Shown here one piece after another: positions 36,486 through 45,174 of a DNA stretch of 64,000 nt (the first letter of the stretch is position 1; every line of letters begins with the position of its first letter). Made by a program: the position numbers and the translations under genes. Under the pieces are notes generated by a model that searched no databases, was not told the origin of the DNA, and saw only the letters and a program-made list of their open reading frames with translations. Where the stretch lies: the NCBI RefSeq assembly GCF_002368415.1, contig NZ_AP018290.1, forward strand, positions 10,035,717 through 10,099,716, in the 5' to 3' direction. The DNA comes from Calothrix sp. NIES-4105. GTDB lineage: Bacteria > Cyanobacteriota > Cyanobacteriia > Cyanobacteriales > Nostocaceae.

Positions 36486-37121
36486 ATGAGTGGATTGGAG
36501 GAACAGTTACGTCAATTAGTTGAAAAAGCTTGTGGACATCCACCCGGAAGTCCACTTAGAGCTAGAGTGTTGACTCAAATTATTCGCTTAGTTGCCGTTA
36601 GACTGTGGAGAGAAAATAGTCCTTATTATCAAGATGCTTTACAACAAACTTGGTTATATTTCTGTCGTAATATTTGTGAGGGTTATGACCCTGACCGAGG
36701 AACAGTAGTAACTTGGTTGAATGTCTACTTGAAGCATAGACTACAAGATTTGTATATTAAATCACAAGAAGATAATATTAGAAAAGCATCTTTAGGCGTA
36801 CAGCAATTAGCTTCGGGTGATAAAAGTGATACATACGACCCTGTTGATAATATTGCTGCACCTCCTGACGCTCCCCCTATTTTAGAGAATGTTCGTGAAT
36901 GGGCAGAGGCTGATAATTTGGGAGACTTGCGTCGAACTCATATCCAAGGACGACCCGATGTAAATTGTCAGGTGTTAATCTTGAAACGTTTACCACCAGA
37001 AGTCAGTTGGAAGGAATTAGCTTCAGAATATGGATTAACAGTTTCGACTTTAAGCAGTTTTTATCAGCGCCAGTGTATACCTAGGCTGCGTCAATTTGCT
37101 CAAGATGAAGGCTATTTATAA
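36486..37121 (+). CDS. sigma-70-like (ECF-type) RNA polymerase factor
   Basis: 211 residues from the ATG at 36486 (MSGLEEQLRQLVEKA). A sigma2-like part (YQDALQQTWLYFCRNICEGYDPDRGTVVTWLNVYLKHRLQDLYI) is followed by a C-terminal helix-turn-helix (VSWKELASEYGLTVSTLSSFYQRQCIPRLRQFA), as in sigma4. Such short sigma-like proteins are common in filamentous cyanobacteria. No anti-sigma gene is evident. It ends 9 bases from the stop of the convergent double-RGSGR minigene. Confidence 0.8.
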   Translation: MSGLEEQLRQLVEKACGHPPGSPLRARVLTQIIRLVAVRLWRENSPYYQDALQQTWLYFCRNICEGYDPDRGTVVTWLNVYLKHRLQDLYIKSQEDNIRKASLGVQQLASGDKSDTYDPVDNIAAPPDAPPILENVREWAEADNLGDLRRTHIQGRPDVNCQVLILKRLPPEVSWKELASEYGLTVSTLSSFYQRQCIPRLRQFAQDEGYL

Positions 37122-37130
37122 GGTTTGTGT

Positions 37131-37235
37131 TCACTCGATAGTGAGTGTTATTCTACCGCTACCTCTATCATCGCTCAAAGGCATTACTGCTTCAACTCTA
37201 CCGCTACCTCTTTCACTGTCAAAAAATCTTAGCAT
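37131..37235 (-). CDS. PatS-like 34-residue peptide with two RGSGR pentapeptides
   Basis: The ATG at 37235 is preceded at ideal spacing by GAGGAAAG (37247-37240). Residues 1-13 (MLRFFDSERGSGR) align without gaps to the last 13 residues of Anabaena PatS (MLVNFCDERGSGR), with 9 of 13 identical. RGSGR is the pentapeptide that binds HetR and blocks heterocyst formation. The peptide continues VEAVMPLSDD, then a second RGSGR, then ITLTIE. PatS normally ends with RGSGR, so an internal and doubled motif is unusual; HetN also carries it internally. An inner ATG (residue 18) could give a 17-residue form with the second motif only. A long AT-rich upstream region (37236-37850) fits a regulated promoter. 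Function is inferred by motif. Confidence 0.85.
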   Translation of the reverse strand: MLRFFDSERGSGRVEAVMPLSDDRGSGRITLTIE

Positions 37236-38049
37236 TTTTCTTTCCTCAATTTAAATTATTAGTTTCACGCATTAAAATATTTATCTGCGAAAATTAAATG
37301 TTTACAGGCTTTCTAGACCAAAGAAACATATTCCTTCTATCTGAGTAAATGCCTCAAGTTCAATTACATTGTGACTTCTGTGCAACCCGGACTTTTTTTG
37401 ATTATTTTTGAAAAAAACATTATTCAATTGCCCCAATGCCTTCAAAATAGGCGTTAAAGCAAAAGCCAACCAACTCCGCCAATATATAAATTCATATTTA
37501 ATATAATCAAGTATCCATTTGACATTAATTATTTCTTTTATCAAAAAAAATAAATTAATCAAAAGTTGCTTCGACAAATTGATTATCATTGACCCTAATT
37601 AATGTTTAATAATGTTTGAACTTTATATCAGCTTTACATAGAGATTTAGCTTTAACCTGAGTATTTCTCCGTAAAGTCAAAAACTCAAGTACTTAGAATT
37701 ATCCTCTTAAGTATCTATTCAAGAATTTTTTAATCTTGATAAATATTTTTTTTTTAAGTATTTGTTACTTGAATAAGTAGAATTGTCAGTCAGTAAAAAC
37801 CACACAATTTCTAAATATATATATTGATAAGATTAAGTTAATGTTAAGAAAGTATAAAAAAACTCGCGATATTGCGAGTCCTTACTGAGTTAAAAATTTA
37901 TAATTATTGTAAATTCAGAGAATTTACGCAGTTGTCGGCGCCACCTAAACGCTTATTATCACTCATGTTTTGGAGCCGTAACAATACCTACATTATCAAC
38001 GAGAGTAATTTTAGTGTTGACGGATGAAACAGCACTAATCACTCATTAA
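37236..38049. other. 800-bp AT-rich region upstream of the PatS-like gene
   Basis: Apart from the terminator at 37855-37880 I see no supported gene; a 95-codon open frame at 37302-37589 has no ribosome site and poor composition. I did not find a GTA-N8-TAC box or the HetR palindrome (AGGGGTCTAACCCCT type). It should hold the promoter of the minigene. Confidence 0.5.
37855..37880 (-). terminator. rho-independent terminator downstream of pyrC
   Basis: On the minus strand a 6-bp stem (ACTCGC/GCGAGT) with a 6-base loop is followed by seven T. It lies 170 bases past the pyrC stop and insulates the PatS-like gene from pyrC readthrough. Confidence 0.7.
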
Positions 38050-39387
38050 TTACTCAAACTGTAAAGCTTGACCACGCACGTAGGTACAGAGCTTACCTTG
38101 ACGATAAACGATTTGACCGCCAACAATTGTAGTGTTTACCCATCCGGTTAAGTTCCAACCCTCAAAAGGACTCCATCCACACTTTGTAAATAGTTCTTCG
38201 CGCAGTACAGGACGGTAGGTTTTTAAGTCAACAAGAATTAAGTCGGCATCATAACCTACGGCAATAGCCCCTTTATTTGGTATCTTATAAGCTTTGGCAA
38301 CAGCAGTAGACATCCAGTTGACGACTTGATGAACGCTACATTTTCCTTGCATTGCGGCGGTTAGCATTAGTGCAAGCGATGTTTCAACTCCGGGCATTCC
38401 TGAAGGACTATTCGGATATTGTTGAGCTTTTTCTTCCAAAGTATGAGGTGCATGGTCAGTAGCAATAAAATCAATAACACCATCGTGTAGCGCTTGCCAT
38501 AGTACCTCACAGTCGTGGGGTGTACGTAGGGGAGGGTTCATTTGCGCTAGAGTTCCGATTTTTGCATAAGCGCTAGTATCCAGCAATAAATGCTGCGGTG
38601 TTACTTCTGCTGTAACCCAACTTGGTTTGTCAGAGCGTAACAACTCAGCTTCTTCTGCCGTAGACATATGTAGAATATGCAACCGCCGCTGATATTTTTT
38701 AGAAAGTTTTAAGGCTAGCTGTGTTGCATTAAGCGCAGCTTCGTTATCTTGAATTTGCGAATGAACTGCTGGGTCAGTAATACCTGCAAACTGTTGGCGC
38801 CGCTCGTTGATACGTGCCTGGTCTTCAGCGTGAACTGCGATTAAACGCTCACCTTTATCAAATATTTTATCGAGATTTGCTTCAGTATCTACCAATAACT
38901 GACCATGCATCGACCCCATGAAAATCTTAATTCCGCATGTTGGGTTGCTCGATAACAAATCTGGTAAATTTTCAGACGTTGCTCCAATAAAAAAGCCATA
39001 ATTAACTAAGCACTTTTGTGACGCGCGCTGCAACTTGTCATCTAAGGTTTGCTGAGTAGTAGTTAGAGGTCGCGTATTCGGCATCTCTAAAAACGAAGTA
39101 ACTCCACCTTTCGCACAAGCACAACTTGCAGTAAATAAGTTTTCCTTATGTTCGAGTCCCGGTTCGCGAAAGTGAACCTGCGGGTCGATAACTCCGGGCA
39201 ACAAAGTTAACCCACTTGCGTCAATTTCCGTAGTTGCGCTCGTGGCTTGAATTTCAGGTGCAACTTCGGTTATCATTCCACCGCGCGTCAGTACATCCCC
39301 AACAAAGAGTGTACCGTCAGGTAAAATGATGCTTGCACGGCGAATCAGTAAACTAATAGGTTCGGACATAGAGGTAAATGCACTCAC
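38050..39387 (-). CDS. pyrC: dihydroorotase
   Basis: The 445-residue amidohydrolase has VIDPQVHFREPGLEHKE (metal-binding HxH position), MPNTRPLTT, AVHAEDQ, LHILHMST and FIATDHAPHTLEEK, the active-site Asp segment. It closes carbamoyl aspartate to dihydroorotate in pyrimidine synthesis. The size fits class I dihydroorotases. The first Met (MSAFTS) or the one six codons later may be the start. A terminator lies downstream. Confidence 0.92.
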   Translation of the reverse strand: MSAFTSMSEPISLLIRRASIILPDGTLFVGDVLTRGGMITEVAPEIQATSATTEIDASGLTLLPGVIDPQVHFREPGLEHKENLFTASCACAKGGVTSFLEMPNTRPLTTTQQTLDDKLQRASQKCLVNYGFFIGATSENLPDLLSSNPTCGIKIFMGSMHGQLLVDTEANLDKIFDKGERLIAVHAEDQARINERRQQFAGITDPAVHSQIQDNEAALNATQLALKLSKKYQRRLHILHMSTAEEAELLRSDKPSWVTAEVTPQHLLLDTSAYAKIGTLAQMNPPLRTPHDCEVLWQALHDGVIDFIATDHAPHTLEEKAQQYPNSPSGMPGVETSLALMLTAAMQGKCSVHQVVNWMSTAVAKAYKIPNKGAIAVGYDADLILVDLKTYRPVLREELFTKCGWSPFEGWNLTGWVNTTIVGGQIVYRQGKLCTYVRGQALQFE

Positions 39388-39620
39388 ACAATTCCCTTGG
39401 TAACAACTATATTTTTAGGTTAAGCTTGGTTGCCTCAATCACAATCACTTTTTTAACCATCTGAAAAAAAAGTTCATTTTTTCTTTACCAGCAGCGCTGT
39501 GGGTCAAAATGGTAACATCACCCTTATTATCCATATATCTATGGTTAAGATTAAAAAATATAGTTTGCTTTGTTAAACAGGTGTATTGCCTGTGTATCAA
39601 TCTTTTATTTAAGTAACTAC

Positions 39621-40259
39621 ATGCAGAATCAAGTGTCTGACAATAACTCAAACAAACAACCTGACCATTCATGGATTGGCGAACTAGCTAGAACAGTAAT
39701 ACTAAGCGTCGTTCTTGCTTTAGGAATTCGGACTTTCGTTGCTGAAGCGCGTTGGATTCCCTCTGGTTCAATGGAACCAACTCTCCACGGTACTCCTAAT
39801 CAATGGGAAGCCGACAAAATTATAGTTGATAAATTAAAGTATAGATTTTCAGACCCCCAGCGTGGCGATATTGTCGTATTTTCACCTACACAAGAGTTGC
39901 AAAGAGAACAATACCAAGATGCGTTTATTAAGCGTGTAATTGGTTTACCCGGAGAACGGGTAGAACTTAAAGACGGTAAAGTTTTGATAAATGGTAAGCC
40001 AATTGAAGAGAAATACATCGGTGCCAACCAACAGACATCCGTTGATGTTTGTACATCCGGTCAGAACCCACCATTTTTACAAAGTCCTAGAACAATACAA
40101 AAAGATCAATATCTTGTACTCGGTGACAACCGTACTCAAAGTTATGATGGGCGGTGTTGGGGCTTGGTACCTCGCGAAAATATCATTGGTCGTGCAGTAG
40201 TCCGGTTTTGGCCTCTCAACAAAGTAGGCGGTATTGATAAATCTTCTGTGCAGCCGTAA
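39621..40259 (+). CDS. lepB: signal peptidase I
   Basis: 212 residues from the ATG at 39621 (MQNQVSDNNSNKQPDHSW). One membrane anchor (ARTVILSVVLALGIRTFV) is followed by the serine box RWIPSGSMEPTL and the lysine box DAFIKRVIGLPGE, then GDNRTQSYDGRCWG. It removes signal peptides on the outer face of the membrane. The Ser/Lys dyad is intact. A terminator follows. Confidence 0.95.
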   Translation: MQNQVSDNNSNKQPDHSWIGELARTVILSVVLALGIRTFVAEARWIPSGSMEPTLHGTPNQWEADKIIVDKLKYRFSDPQRGDIVVFSPTQELQREQYQDAFIKRVIGLPGERVELKDGKVLINGKPIEEKYIGANQQTSVDVCTSGQNPPFLQSPRTIQKDQYLVLGDNRTQSYDGRCWGLVPRENIIGRAVVRFWPLNKVGGIDKSSVQP

Positions 40260-40271
40260 GATTTACTTTTT

Positions 40272-40312
40272 AAAGAAAAAAAGGAAGAAGTCTAAGATTT
40301 CTTCTTTTTTTC
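40272..40312 (+). terminator. rho-independent terminator after lepB
   Basis: GAAGAA and TTCTTC form the stem core, extended by flanking A and T runs, and end in seven or more T. The symmetric A and T tracts could serve both lepB and the convergent NADAR gene. Confidence 0.75.
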
Positions 40313-40320
40313 ACAATTTT

Positions 40321-40800
40321 TTATATTATTTTATTAGTATAAACTTGACACGAGCGCAAATTTGTGAGTTCGCTACGCACGTTCATCAGAATTTTGCCAA
40401 GATTGTTTTGACCACTTTTATCGGCGCCACACCCCCAAAAATAATCACAAGCTGAATCTTCTACAAGCAATTGTGTACCTGTACTAAAAAGAACTTCACG
40501 AATATCAATGTGGGTTGAAAATTTATTGTACACAGCTTTATGCATAACTTGGATTTTAACGACATCCCAATCTGAACGAACAGACCTGGTACAACAGCGT
40601 CCTAGTGCTGCTGCTTCTTCAGGTGTTGGCGCCGTGTAAATCTCCGGAATAATTGCAGCATCTGGACTACCGACAAACTTTTGCGCTTGGTAATAATGCT
40701 CTACCGTTGCCCAAATTTTCCCCTCAATTTCAATAGCGTGAGGAGAGAAGTTAGAAAAACAACCGTAAGGGTCACAAACTTTGTAGAAATATATCGTCAT
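40321..40800 (-). CDS. NADAR (YbiA-like) domain protein
   Basis: The 159-residue protein matches NADAR: IYFYKVCDPYGCFSNFSPHAIEIEGKIWATVEHYYQAQKF, then DVVKIQVMHKAVYNKF. These proteins are N-glycosidases acting on riboflavin-pathway intermediates, ADP-ribose or ADP-ribosylated guanine. Length and motifs are typical. It ends with a slightly longer tail (SCQVYTNKII). It stands alone, convergent with lepB. Confidence 0.9.
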   Translation of the reverse strand: MTIYFYKVCDPYGCFSNFSPHAIEIEGKIWATVEHYYQAQKFVGSPDAAIIPEIYTAPTPEEAAALGRCCTRSVRSDWDVVKIQVMHKAVYNKFSTHIDIREVLFSTGTQLLVEDSACDYFWGCGADKSGQNNLGKILMNVRSELTNLRSCQVYTNKII

Positions 40801-40970
40801 TTTAATAAAACGTTTTGTAAAGATTTATAACACATATTTTTTAATCAATTCTCACATATCAATAATAATTCTGCCCTGTACGCAATCACACAACAATTTG
40901 TCTTTGGAGAGAGGATTATATAGATAAATTAGCTTTATCGTTTGAATTTAATTATAGGGAACGAGGATTT

Positions 40971-41453
40971 ATGGAGGCACAAGTCAGTAAGAGTTCCAAA
41001 CCTCTAATTGCACCTGGAATTTTTCTAGGAATAGGTTTTAGTGGGTTTTTTGATGGCATTGCACTCCATCAGATTTTGCAATGGCATCACATGTTAAGCA
41101 ATGTTAGACCATTGTTCACAGTTGCCGATATTGATTTAAACATGGTTTGGGACGGTTTATTTCACGTCTTTGATTTAGCCATGACTGTAACCGGGGTAAT
41201 TTTGCTGTGGCGTGCTGGTAAACGCGATGATGTAATTTGGGCATCAAATACGTTTTTTGGTTCAATCTTGGTAGGCGCCGGTTTGTTCGATGTTGTCGAA
41301 GGAATCATCGACCACCAAATTCTCGGTATTCACCACGTCAAACCGGGACCTAACCAACTCGCTTGGGATTTGGGATTTTTGGCTTTTGGCGCCTTGCTAA
41401 TCATCATAGGTAGGGTTATACAGAAACGCGACGAGCAGAAAACCGTAAATTGA
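40971..41453 (+). CDS. DUF2243 membrane protein
   Basis: The 160-residue protein has four hydrophobic helices with the DUF2243 pattern GFSGFFDGIALHQILQWHHM, WDGLFHVFDLAMT and GLFDVVEGIIDHQILGIHHV. Many conserved histidines and acids in the membrane suggest metal or heme binding; no function is known. The following hydrolase gene is 68 bases away. Confidence 0.9.
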   Translation: MEAQVSKSSKPLIAPGIFLGIGFSGFFDGIALHQILQWHHMLSNVRPLFTVADIDLNMVWDGLFHVFDLAMTVTGVILLWRAGKRDDVIWASNTFFGSILVGAGLFDVVEGIIDHQILGIHHVKPGPNQLAWDLGFLAFGALLIIIGRVIQKRDEQKTVN

Positions 41454-41521
41454 CTGGATTTAATTTTTATGCAATAAAACTTAAAATATGAGGAGGTAGT
41501 TTAGAAAAATTAATCATAACA

Positions 41522-42415
41522 GTGATTACGCAACAACAAACGGTAACAGCCGCTTTAGAGAAGCACTTTTGGACTTGGCAAGGTCATAAAATTCAATACA
41601 CAGTCATGGGTACAGGTAAACCCCTAGTACTCGTTCACGGATTCGGCGCCTCTCTGGGACACTGGCGAAAAAACATACCTGTACTTGCAGAAGCTGGCTA
41701 TCGTGTATTCGCTGTTGATTTATTAGGGTTTGGTGGTTCAGACAAGGCGCCGATTCAATACAACGTAGAACTTTGGGTAGATTTACTTAAAGATTTTTGG
41801 ACGGAGCATATTCAGCAACCAGCGGTATTTATTGGTAATTCTATTGGTGCGCTTATTAGCTTGACTGTACTGGCAAAATATCCAGAAATTAGTGCAGGAG
41901 GAGTTTTGATTAACAGTGCAGGTGGATTAAATCACCGTCCGCACGAGTTAAACCCGCCGTTACGTATTGTCATGTCAGCTTTTAATAGCCTAGTCAATCA
42001 TCCAATTACAGGTTCGTTTGTATTTAACCGTATTCGTCAAAAGCATCAAATTCGACGGACATTGTACCAAGTGTATCGTGACCGTAGTGCTGTAACTGAT
42101 GAATTAGTAGATTTACTATATGAACCATCGTGTGACCCAGGTGCCCAAAAAGTGTTTGCGTCAATTTTAACGGCGCCTCCTGGTGAAAGTCCAAATGAAC
42201 TATTACCGAAGGTGAATGTGCCATTGTTGGTGCTTTGGGGTGCTTCGGACCCTTGGACACCAATAACTGGGTCAAAAATTTATGAACAAGCACGTGCGGA
42301 TGGGAAGCAAGTAAAAATAGTCGCTATTCCAGGCGCCGGTCATTGTCCTCATGATGAAGTGCCAAACAAAGTTAATTCAGAAATTATAGATTGGCTCATA
42401 GAGCAACAGCCTTAA
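41522..42415 (+). CDS. alpha/beta-fold hydrolase with intact triad
   Basis: The 297-residue protein starts at a GTG (MITQQQTVTAALEKHF). Oxyanion motif LVHGFGASLGHW, nucleophile elbow FIGNSIGALIS, acid in WGASDPWTP and histidine in GAGHCPHDEVP are all present. Its closest relatives in cyanobacteria are annotated only as hydrolases; the substrate is unknown. Contrast the degenerate relative at the start of this window. Confidence 0.88.
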   Translation: MITQQQTVTAALEKHFWTWQGHKIQYTVMGTGKPLVLVHGFGASLGHWRKNIPVLAEAGYRVFAVDLLGFGGSDKAPIQYNVELWVDLLKDFWTEHIQQPAVFIGNSIGALISLTVLAKYPEISAGGVLINSAGGLNHRPHELNPPLRIVMSAFNSLVNHPITGSFVFNRIRQKHQIRRTLYQVYRDRSAVTDELVDLLYEPSCDPGAQKVFASILTAPPGESPNELLPKVNVPLLVLWGASDPWTPITGSKIYEQARADGKQVKIVAIPGAGHCPHDEVPNKVNSEIIDWLIEQQP

Positions 42416-42530
42416 AAAGCGGGTTGTATGGGGTAATACTCAACATATGATTAAACACAAATTGGTATAAAGTGTGCTGTAGGGCAGTTATAAGCATAAA
42501 CCCTATTAATGATTGCCCCCAGGACTTATT

Positions 42531-43013
42531 ATGATTCATCGCATTCTGGCAAGCAGTAAGAAATTAATTCTTTTAGCGGTCATTTGTTCTTTTATTGCTT
42601 CAGTTACAGTTTTGATTTATGGAGTCATCGAAACAGGTGATGCGGTTGTACATGTAATATTAGATGGTCCAGTCTCTAGCAAAGGCGCCAAAAAGGTTGT
42701 TGTAGCCTTTGTTGAAGTGATTGACCTCTTTTTATTGTCAACAGTATTTTATATTACAGCGTTAGGATTATACGAGTTATTTATCGATGATCGGATAAAA
42801 GTACCTGAATGGCTCGAAATACATACTTTAGATGATTTGAAAGGTAAGCTAATTAGTGTAGTAGTAGTAGTACTCAGTGTATTATTTTTAGGACAAGCTG
42901 TAACATGGAACGGCGAAGCGAATCTTTTGCCATTTGGAGCTAGTGTTGCGTTGGTTATTACATCATTGACTTTGTTTTTGAATGGACAGCATAAGAAAAC
43001 GAAAGTTGATTAG
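42531..43013 (+). CDS. YqhA-family (UPF0114) membrane protein
   Basis: 160 residues from the ATG at 42531 (MIHRILASSKKLILLAVICS). It has four hydrophobic helices and the family's opening and VVVAFVEVIDLFLLSTVFYI segments. The function is unknown. I preferred this ATG over an upstream TTG because the family begins at this point. Confidence 0.8.
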   Translation: MIHRILASSKKLILLAVICSFIASVTVLIYGVIETGDAVVHVILDGPVSSKGAKKVVVAFVEVIDLFLLSTVFYITALGLYELFIDDRIKVPEWLEIHTLDDLKGKLISVVVVVLSVLFLGQAVTWNGEANLLPFGASVALVITSLTLFLNGQHKKTKVD

Positions 43014-43099
43014 TACGTAGTTGTTGCTCTAGCCCTCTAGGTATGTTTAATACCTGTTGCGCTGAAGCGCTACTACGTACCCAACCCATCAAAATTAAA

Positions 43100-43120
43100 A
43101 TGTGAACCACGGTTCACAAA
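43100..43120. repeat. TGTGAACC-type palindrome
   Basis: TGTGAACC, two bases, GGTTCACA. The same palindrome occurs at about 58251-58269. Here it overlaps the end of hisB; on the other strand it could form a short hairpin. Confidence 0.5.
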
Positions 43121-43725
43121 ACGCCCTTGGAACTTGGAATAATACCCGCACGACGTGGGTCAATATCAACAGCCATGCGGGTAGCGCGCGCAAAAGCTTT
43201 GAATGTGGCTTCAATTATATGGTGAGAATTAATACCATCTAATTGACGAATATGCAGCGTTGTCAAGCTGTGATTGACTATAGCAACAAAGAATTCACGC
43301 ACTAATTGAGTATCATATGTACCGACTCGTTGCGTAGGAATTTGTAACCCATAGCTTATATGAGGGCGCCCAGAAAAGTCGAGTGCGACTTGAACCAAAG
43401 CTTCGTCAAGAGGTGCAAGAAAATTACCAAAGCGGACAATTCCCTTTCTATCACCTAATGCTTTATTTAATGCCTGTCCAAGAGTAATACCAACATCCTC
43501 GTTAGTATGGTGGTCATCGATATGTAAGTCACCTGTCGCGCGCACGTCTAAGTCAATAAGTCCATGCGAAGCAATTTGGTGCAACATATGGTCAAGAAAG
43601 GGAATACCAGTGGCAGCGTGACAAACACCTGTACCATCAAGGTTTATCGAAACTTCAACATCAGTTTCGCCGGTAGTGCGGCAAACAGTGGCTACACGTT
43701 GATTTAAATTCGTGAGGGTTTGCAT
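43114..43725 (-). CDS. hisB: imidazoleglycerol-phosphate dehydratase
   Basis: The 203-residue protein shows the metal-binding motifs [21 protein letters not shown], and [15 protein letters not shown]. It is the single-domain type of histidine biosynthesis. It follows fabI on the same strand; the gap between them is filled by heptamer tandem repeats, so cotranscription is uncertain. A hisIE gene occurs later in the window. Confidence 0.95.
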   Translation of the reverse strand: MQTLTNLNQRVATVCRTTGETDVEVSINLDGTGVCHAATGIPFLDHMLHQIASHGLIDLDVRATGDLHIDDHHTNEDVGITLGQALNKALGDRKGIVRFGNFLAPLDEALVQVALDFSGRPHISYGLQIPTQRVGTYDTQLVREFFVAIVNHSLTTLHIRQLDGINSHHIIEATFKAFARATRMAVDIDPRRAGIIPSSKGVL

Positions 43726-43729
43726 TTTT

Positions 43730-43935
43730 TAGTTAGGAGTTAGGAGTTAGGAGTTAGGAGTTAGGAATTGGAATTCAGCACTCAGCACTCAGAATTCAGC
43801 ACTCAGAACTCAGCACTCAGCACTCAGCACTCAGAACTCAGCACTCAGCACTCAGCACTCAGCACTCAGAACTCAGCACTCAGCACTCAGCACTCAGAAC
43901 TCAGCACTCAGAACTCAGAACTCTTAACTCCTAAC
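43730..43935. repeat. large STRR array of CACTCAG / AACTCAG heptamers
   Basis: GAGTTAG units (43732-43765) face a long run of CACTCAG, GAACTCAG and AATTCAG units up to 43935. It is the longest heptamer array in the window, over 25 units. The arms are partly complementary, so transcription could form a long hairpin between fabI and hisB. An open frame through it (43768-44013) is only a translation of the repeat. Confidence 0.9.
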
Positions 43936-43950
43936 TCATCACTTATATTA

Positions 43951-44727
43951 TTACATTCCCATGATTTCATAACCTGCATCGACATACAGCACTTGTCCGG
44001 TAATACCGCTTGACAAGTCGCTGCACAAGAAAGCGGCTGTGTTACCAACTTCTGTTTGTGTAACTGTACGACGTAGCGGCGCCACTTGCTCAACGTGGTG
44101 AATCATATCTAAAATACCACCAACAGCGCTTGATGCGAGGGTGCGAATTGGACCTGCAGAAATTGCATTAACTCGAATATTTTGGGAGCCAAGTTCCGAA
44201 GCAAGATAACGAACGCTGGCTTCTAAACCAGCTTTGGCAACACCCATGACGTTATAATTGGGGATAGCCCTTACCCCACCTAAGTAAGTTAGAGTTACAA
44301 TACTTCCACCATCGGTCATGAGGGGTTTCGCGGCGCCTGCTAACTGAATAAGCGAATAAGTGCTAATTTCTAAGGCAGTATTAAAACCGGAACGCGAAGT
44401 TTGACTGAAGTCACCGCTTAAATCATCTTTGTTGGCAAAAGCGAGACAGTGGATTAGTATGTCTAACTTATCCCACTTAGAGCTAATCGCAGCAAAAGTC
44501 GATTGAATCTCCTCATCATTTTGGACATTACAAGGCAGGAATAAGCTAGGGTTAAGCGGTTCAACGAGTTCTTTAACTTTTTTTTCCATTTTGCCTTTGT
44601 CGTCGCTTAGGTACGTTATACCCAGATTTGCACCAGCTTTGTGCAATTGCTGTGCTATACCCCAAGCAATTGAACGGTTATTGGCTATACCTGTAACAAG
44701 GGCATTTTTTCCGGTTAAATCCAACAT
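43951..44727 (-). CDS. fabI: enoyl-[acyl-carrier-protein] reductase (NADH)
   Basis: 258 residues from the ATG at 44727 (MLDLTGKNALVTGIANNRSI). An SDR fold with the FabI-specific catalytic pattern Y-x6-K: YLGGVRAIPNYNVMGVAKAG, and AISAGPIRTLASSAV. It performs the last reduction in each fatty-acid elongation round. A longer frame starting 8 codons upstream is less likely, as FabI begins at MLDL. Confidence 0.95.
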   Translation of the reverse strand: MLDLTGKNALVTGIANNRSIAWGIAQQLHKAGANLGITYLSDDKGKMEKKVKELVEPLNPSLFLPCNVQNDEEIQSTFAAISSKWDKLDILIHCLAFANKDDLSGDFSQTSRSGFNTALEISTYSLIQLAGAAKPLMTDGGSIVTLTYLGGVRAIPNYNVMGVAKAGLEASVRYLASELGSQNIRVNAISAGPIRTLASSAVGGILDMIHHVEQVAPLRRTVTQTEVGNTAAFLCSDLSSGITGQVLYVDAGYEIMGM

Positions 44728-45174
44728 AGATGTATTTTGAGACAGACGCATTCATGATTGAGCTTAACCTGAATATGATGTCTTTTGTACGAACTGCCTC
44801 ATACGTTGAAGCGTGCTTCGCATTTGACAACAACTCTTTGTACAACGCAAGAGAAGTGTTTTTACTGATAAATAATGTTATTAATAAAGTGTTATTACTA
44901 ATGAATAAAATTATTTATTAAGATTTTCTGGATTTTATCTGAGTTATTTCTGATTAATTCCCTGTTTGAGTGTTTTTGTAAACAGTTATCAAAAAGTAGT
45001 AGCCGAACTCATCAAAAATTATGTATCATGATGAACAAATAACTGTGATAAACGTCAATAAAGCGAGGTTGGGTATAGGAAAGTACAAAAAGGTTGACAA
45101 TGTATTCTTGAATTTTCGAGTGTATTCTTAGGTAATCTGTTTTAAAGAAACCGGCATTGGGTAGGGGAAGGGAG
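44728..45174 (+). promoter_or_regulatory. ntcA upstream region with an NtcA box
   Basis: GTA-N8-TAC occurs at 45073-45086 (GTATAGGAAAGTAC), the consensus for NtcA itself, 89 bases before the ntcA start. TTGACA at 45094 and TATTCT at 45103 and 45123 are possible promoter elements, though the spacing is not the canonical 22 bases. ntcA is autoregulated in Anabaena, so this is a reasonable candidate. No gene is seen in the rest. Confidence 0.5.

Noticed and set aside
37302-37589. 95-codon ORF on the minus strand upstream of the PatS-like gene
   Set aside because: No ribosome site, odd hydrophobic/aromatic composition, and it lies in an AT-rich promoter region.
37900-38040. 20-codon frame (MSDNKRLGGADNCVNSLNLQ) on the minus strand after pyrC
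   Set aside because: No ribosome site, and it lies in the pyrC 3' region before the terminator; no RiPP enzymes are nearby.
43768-44013. 81-codon ORF rich in Ser-Thr-Gln-His
   Set aside because: It is a straight translation of heptamer repeats between fabI and hisB, with no ribosome site.
44730-44921. 63-codon ORF upstream of ntcA
   Set aside because: It overlaps the fabI start region in antisense and shows no protein-like pattern.
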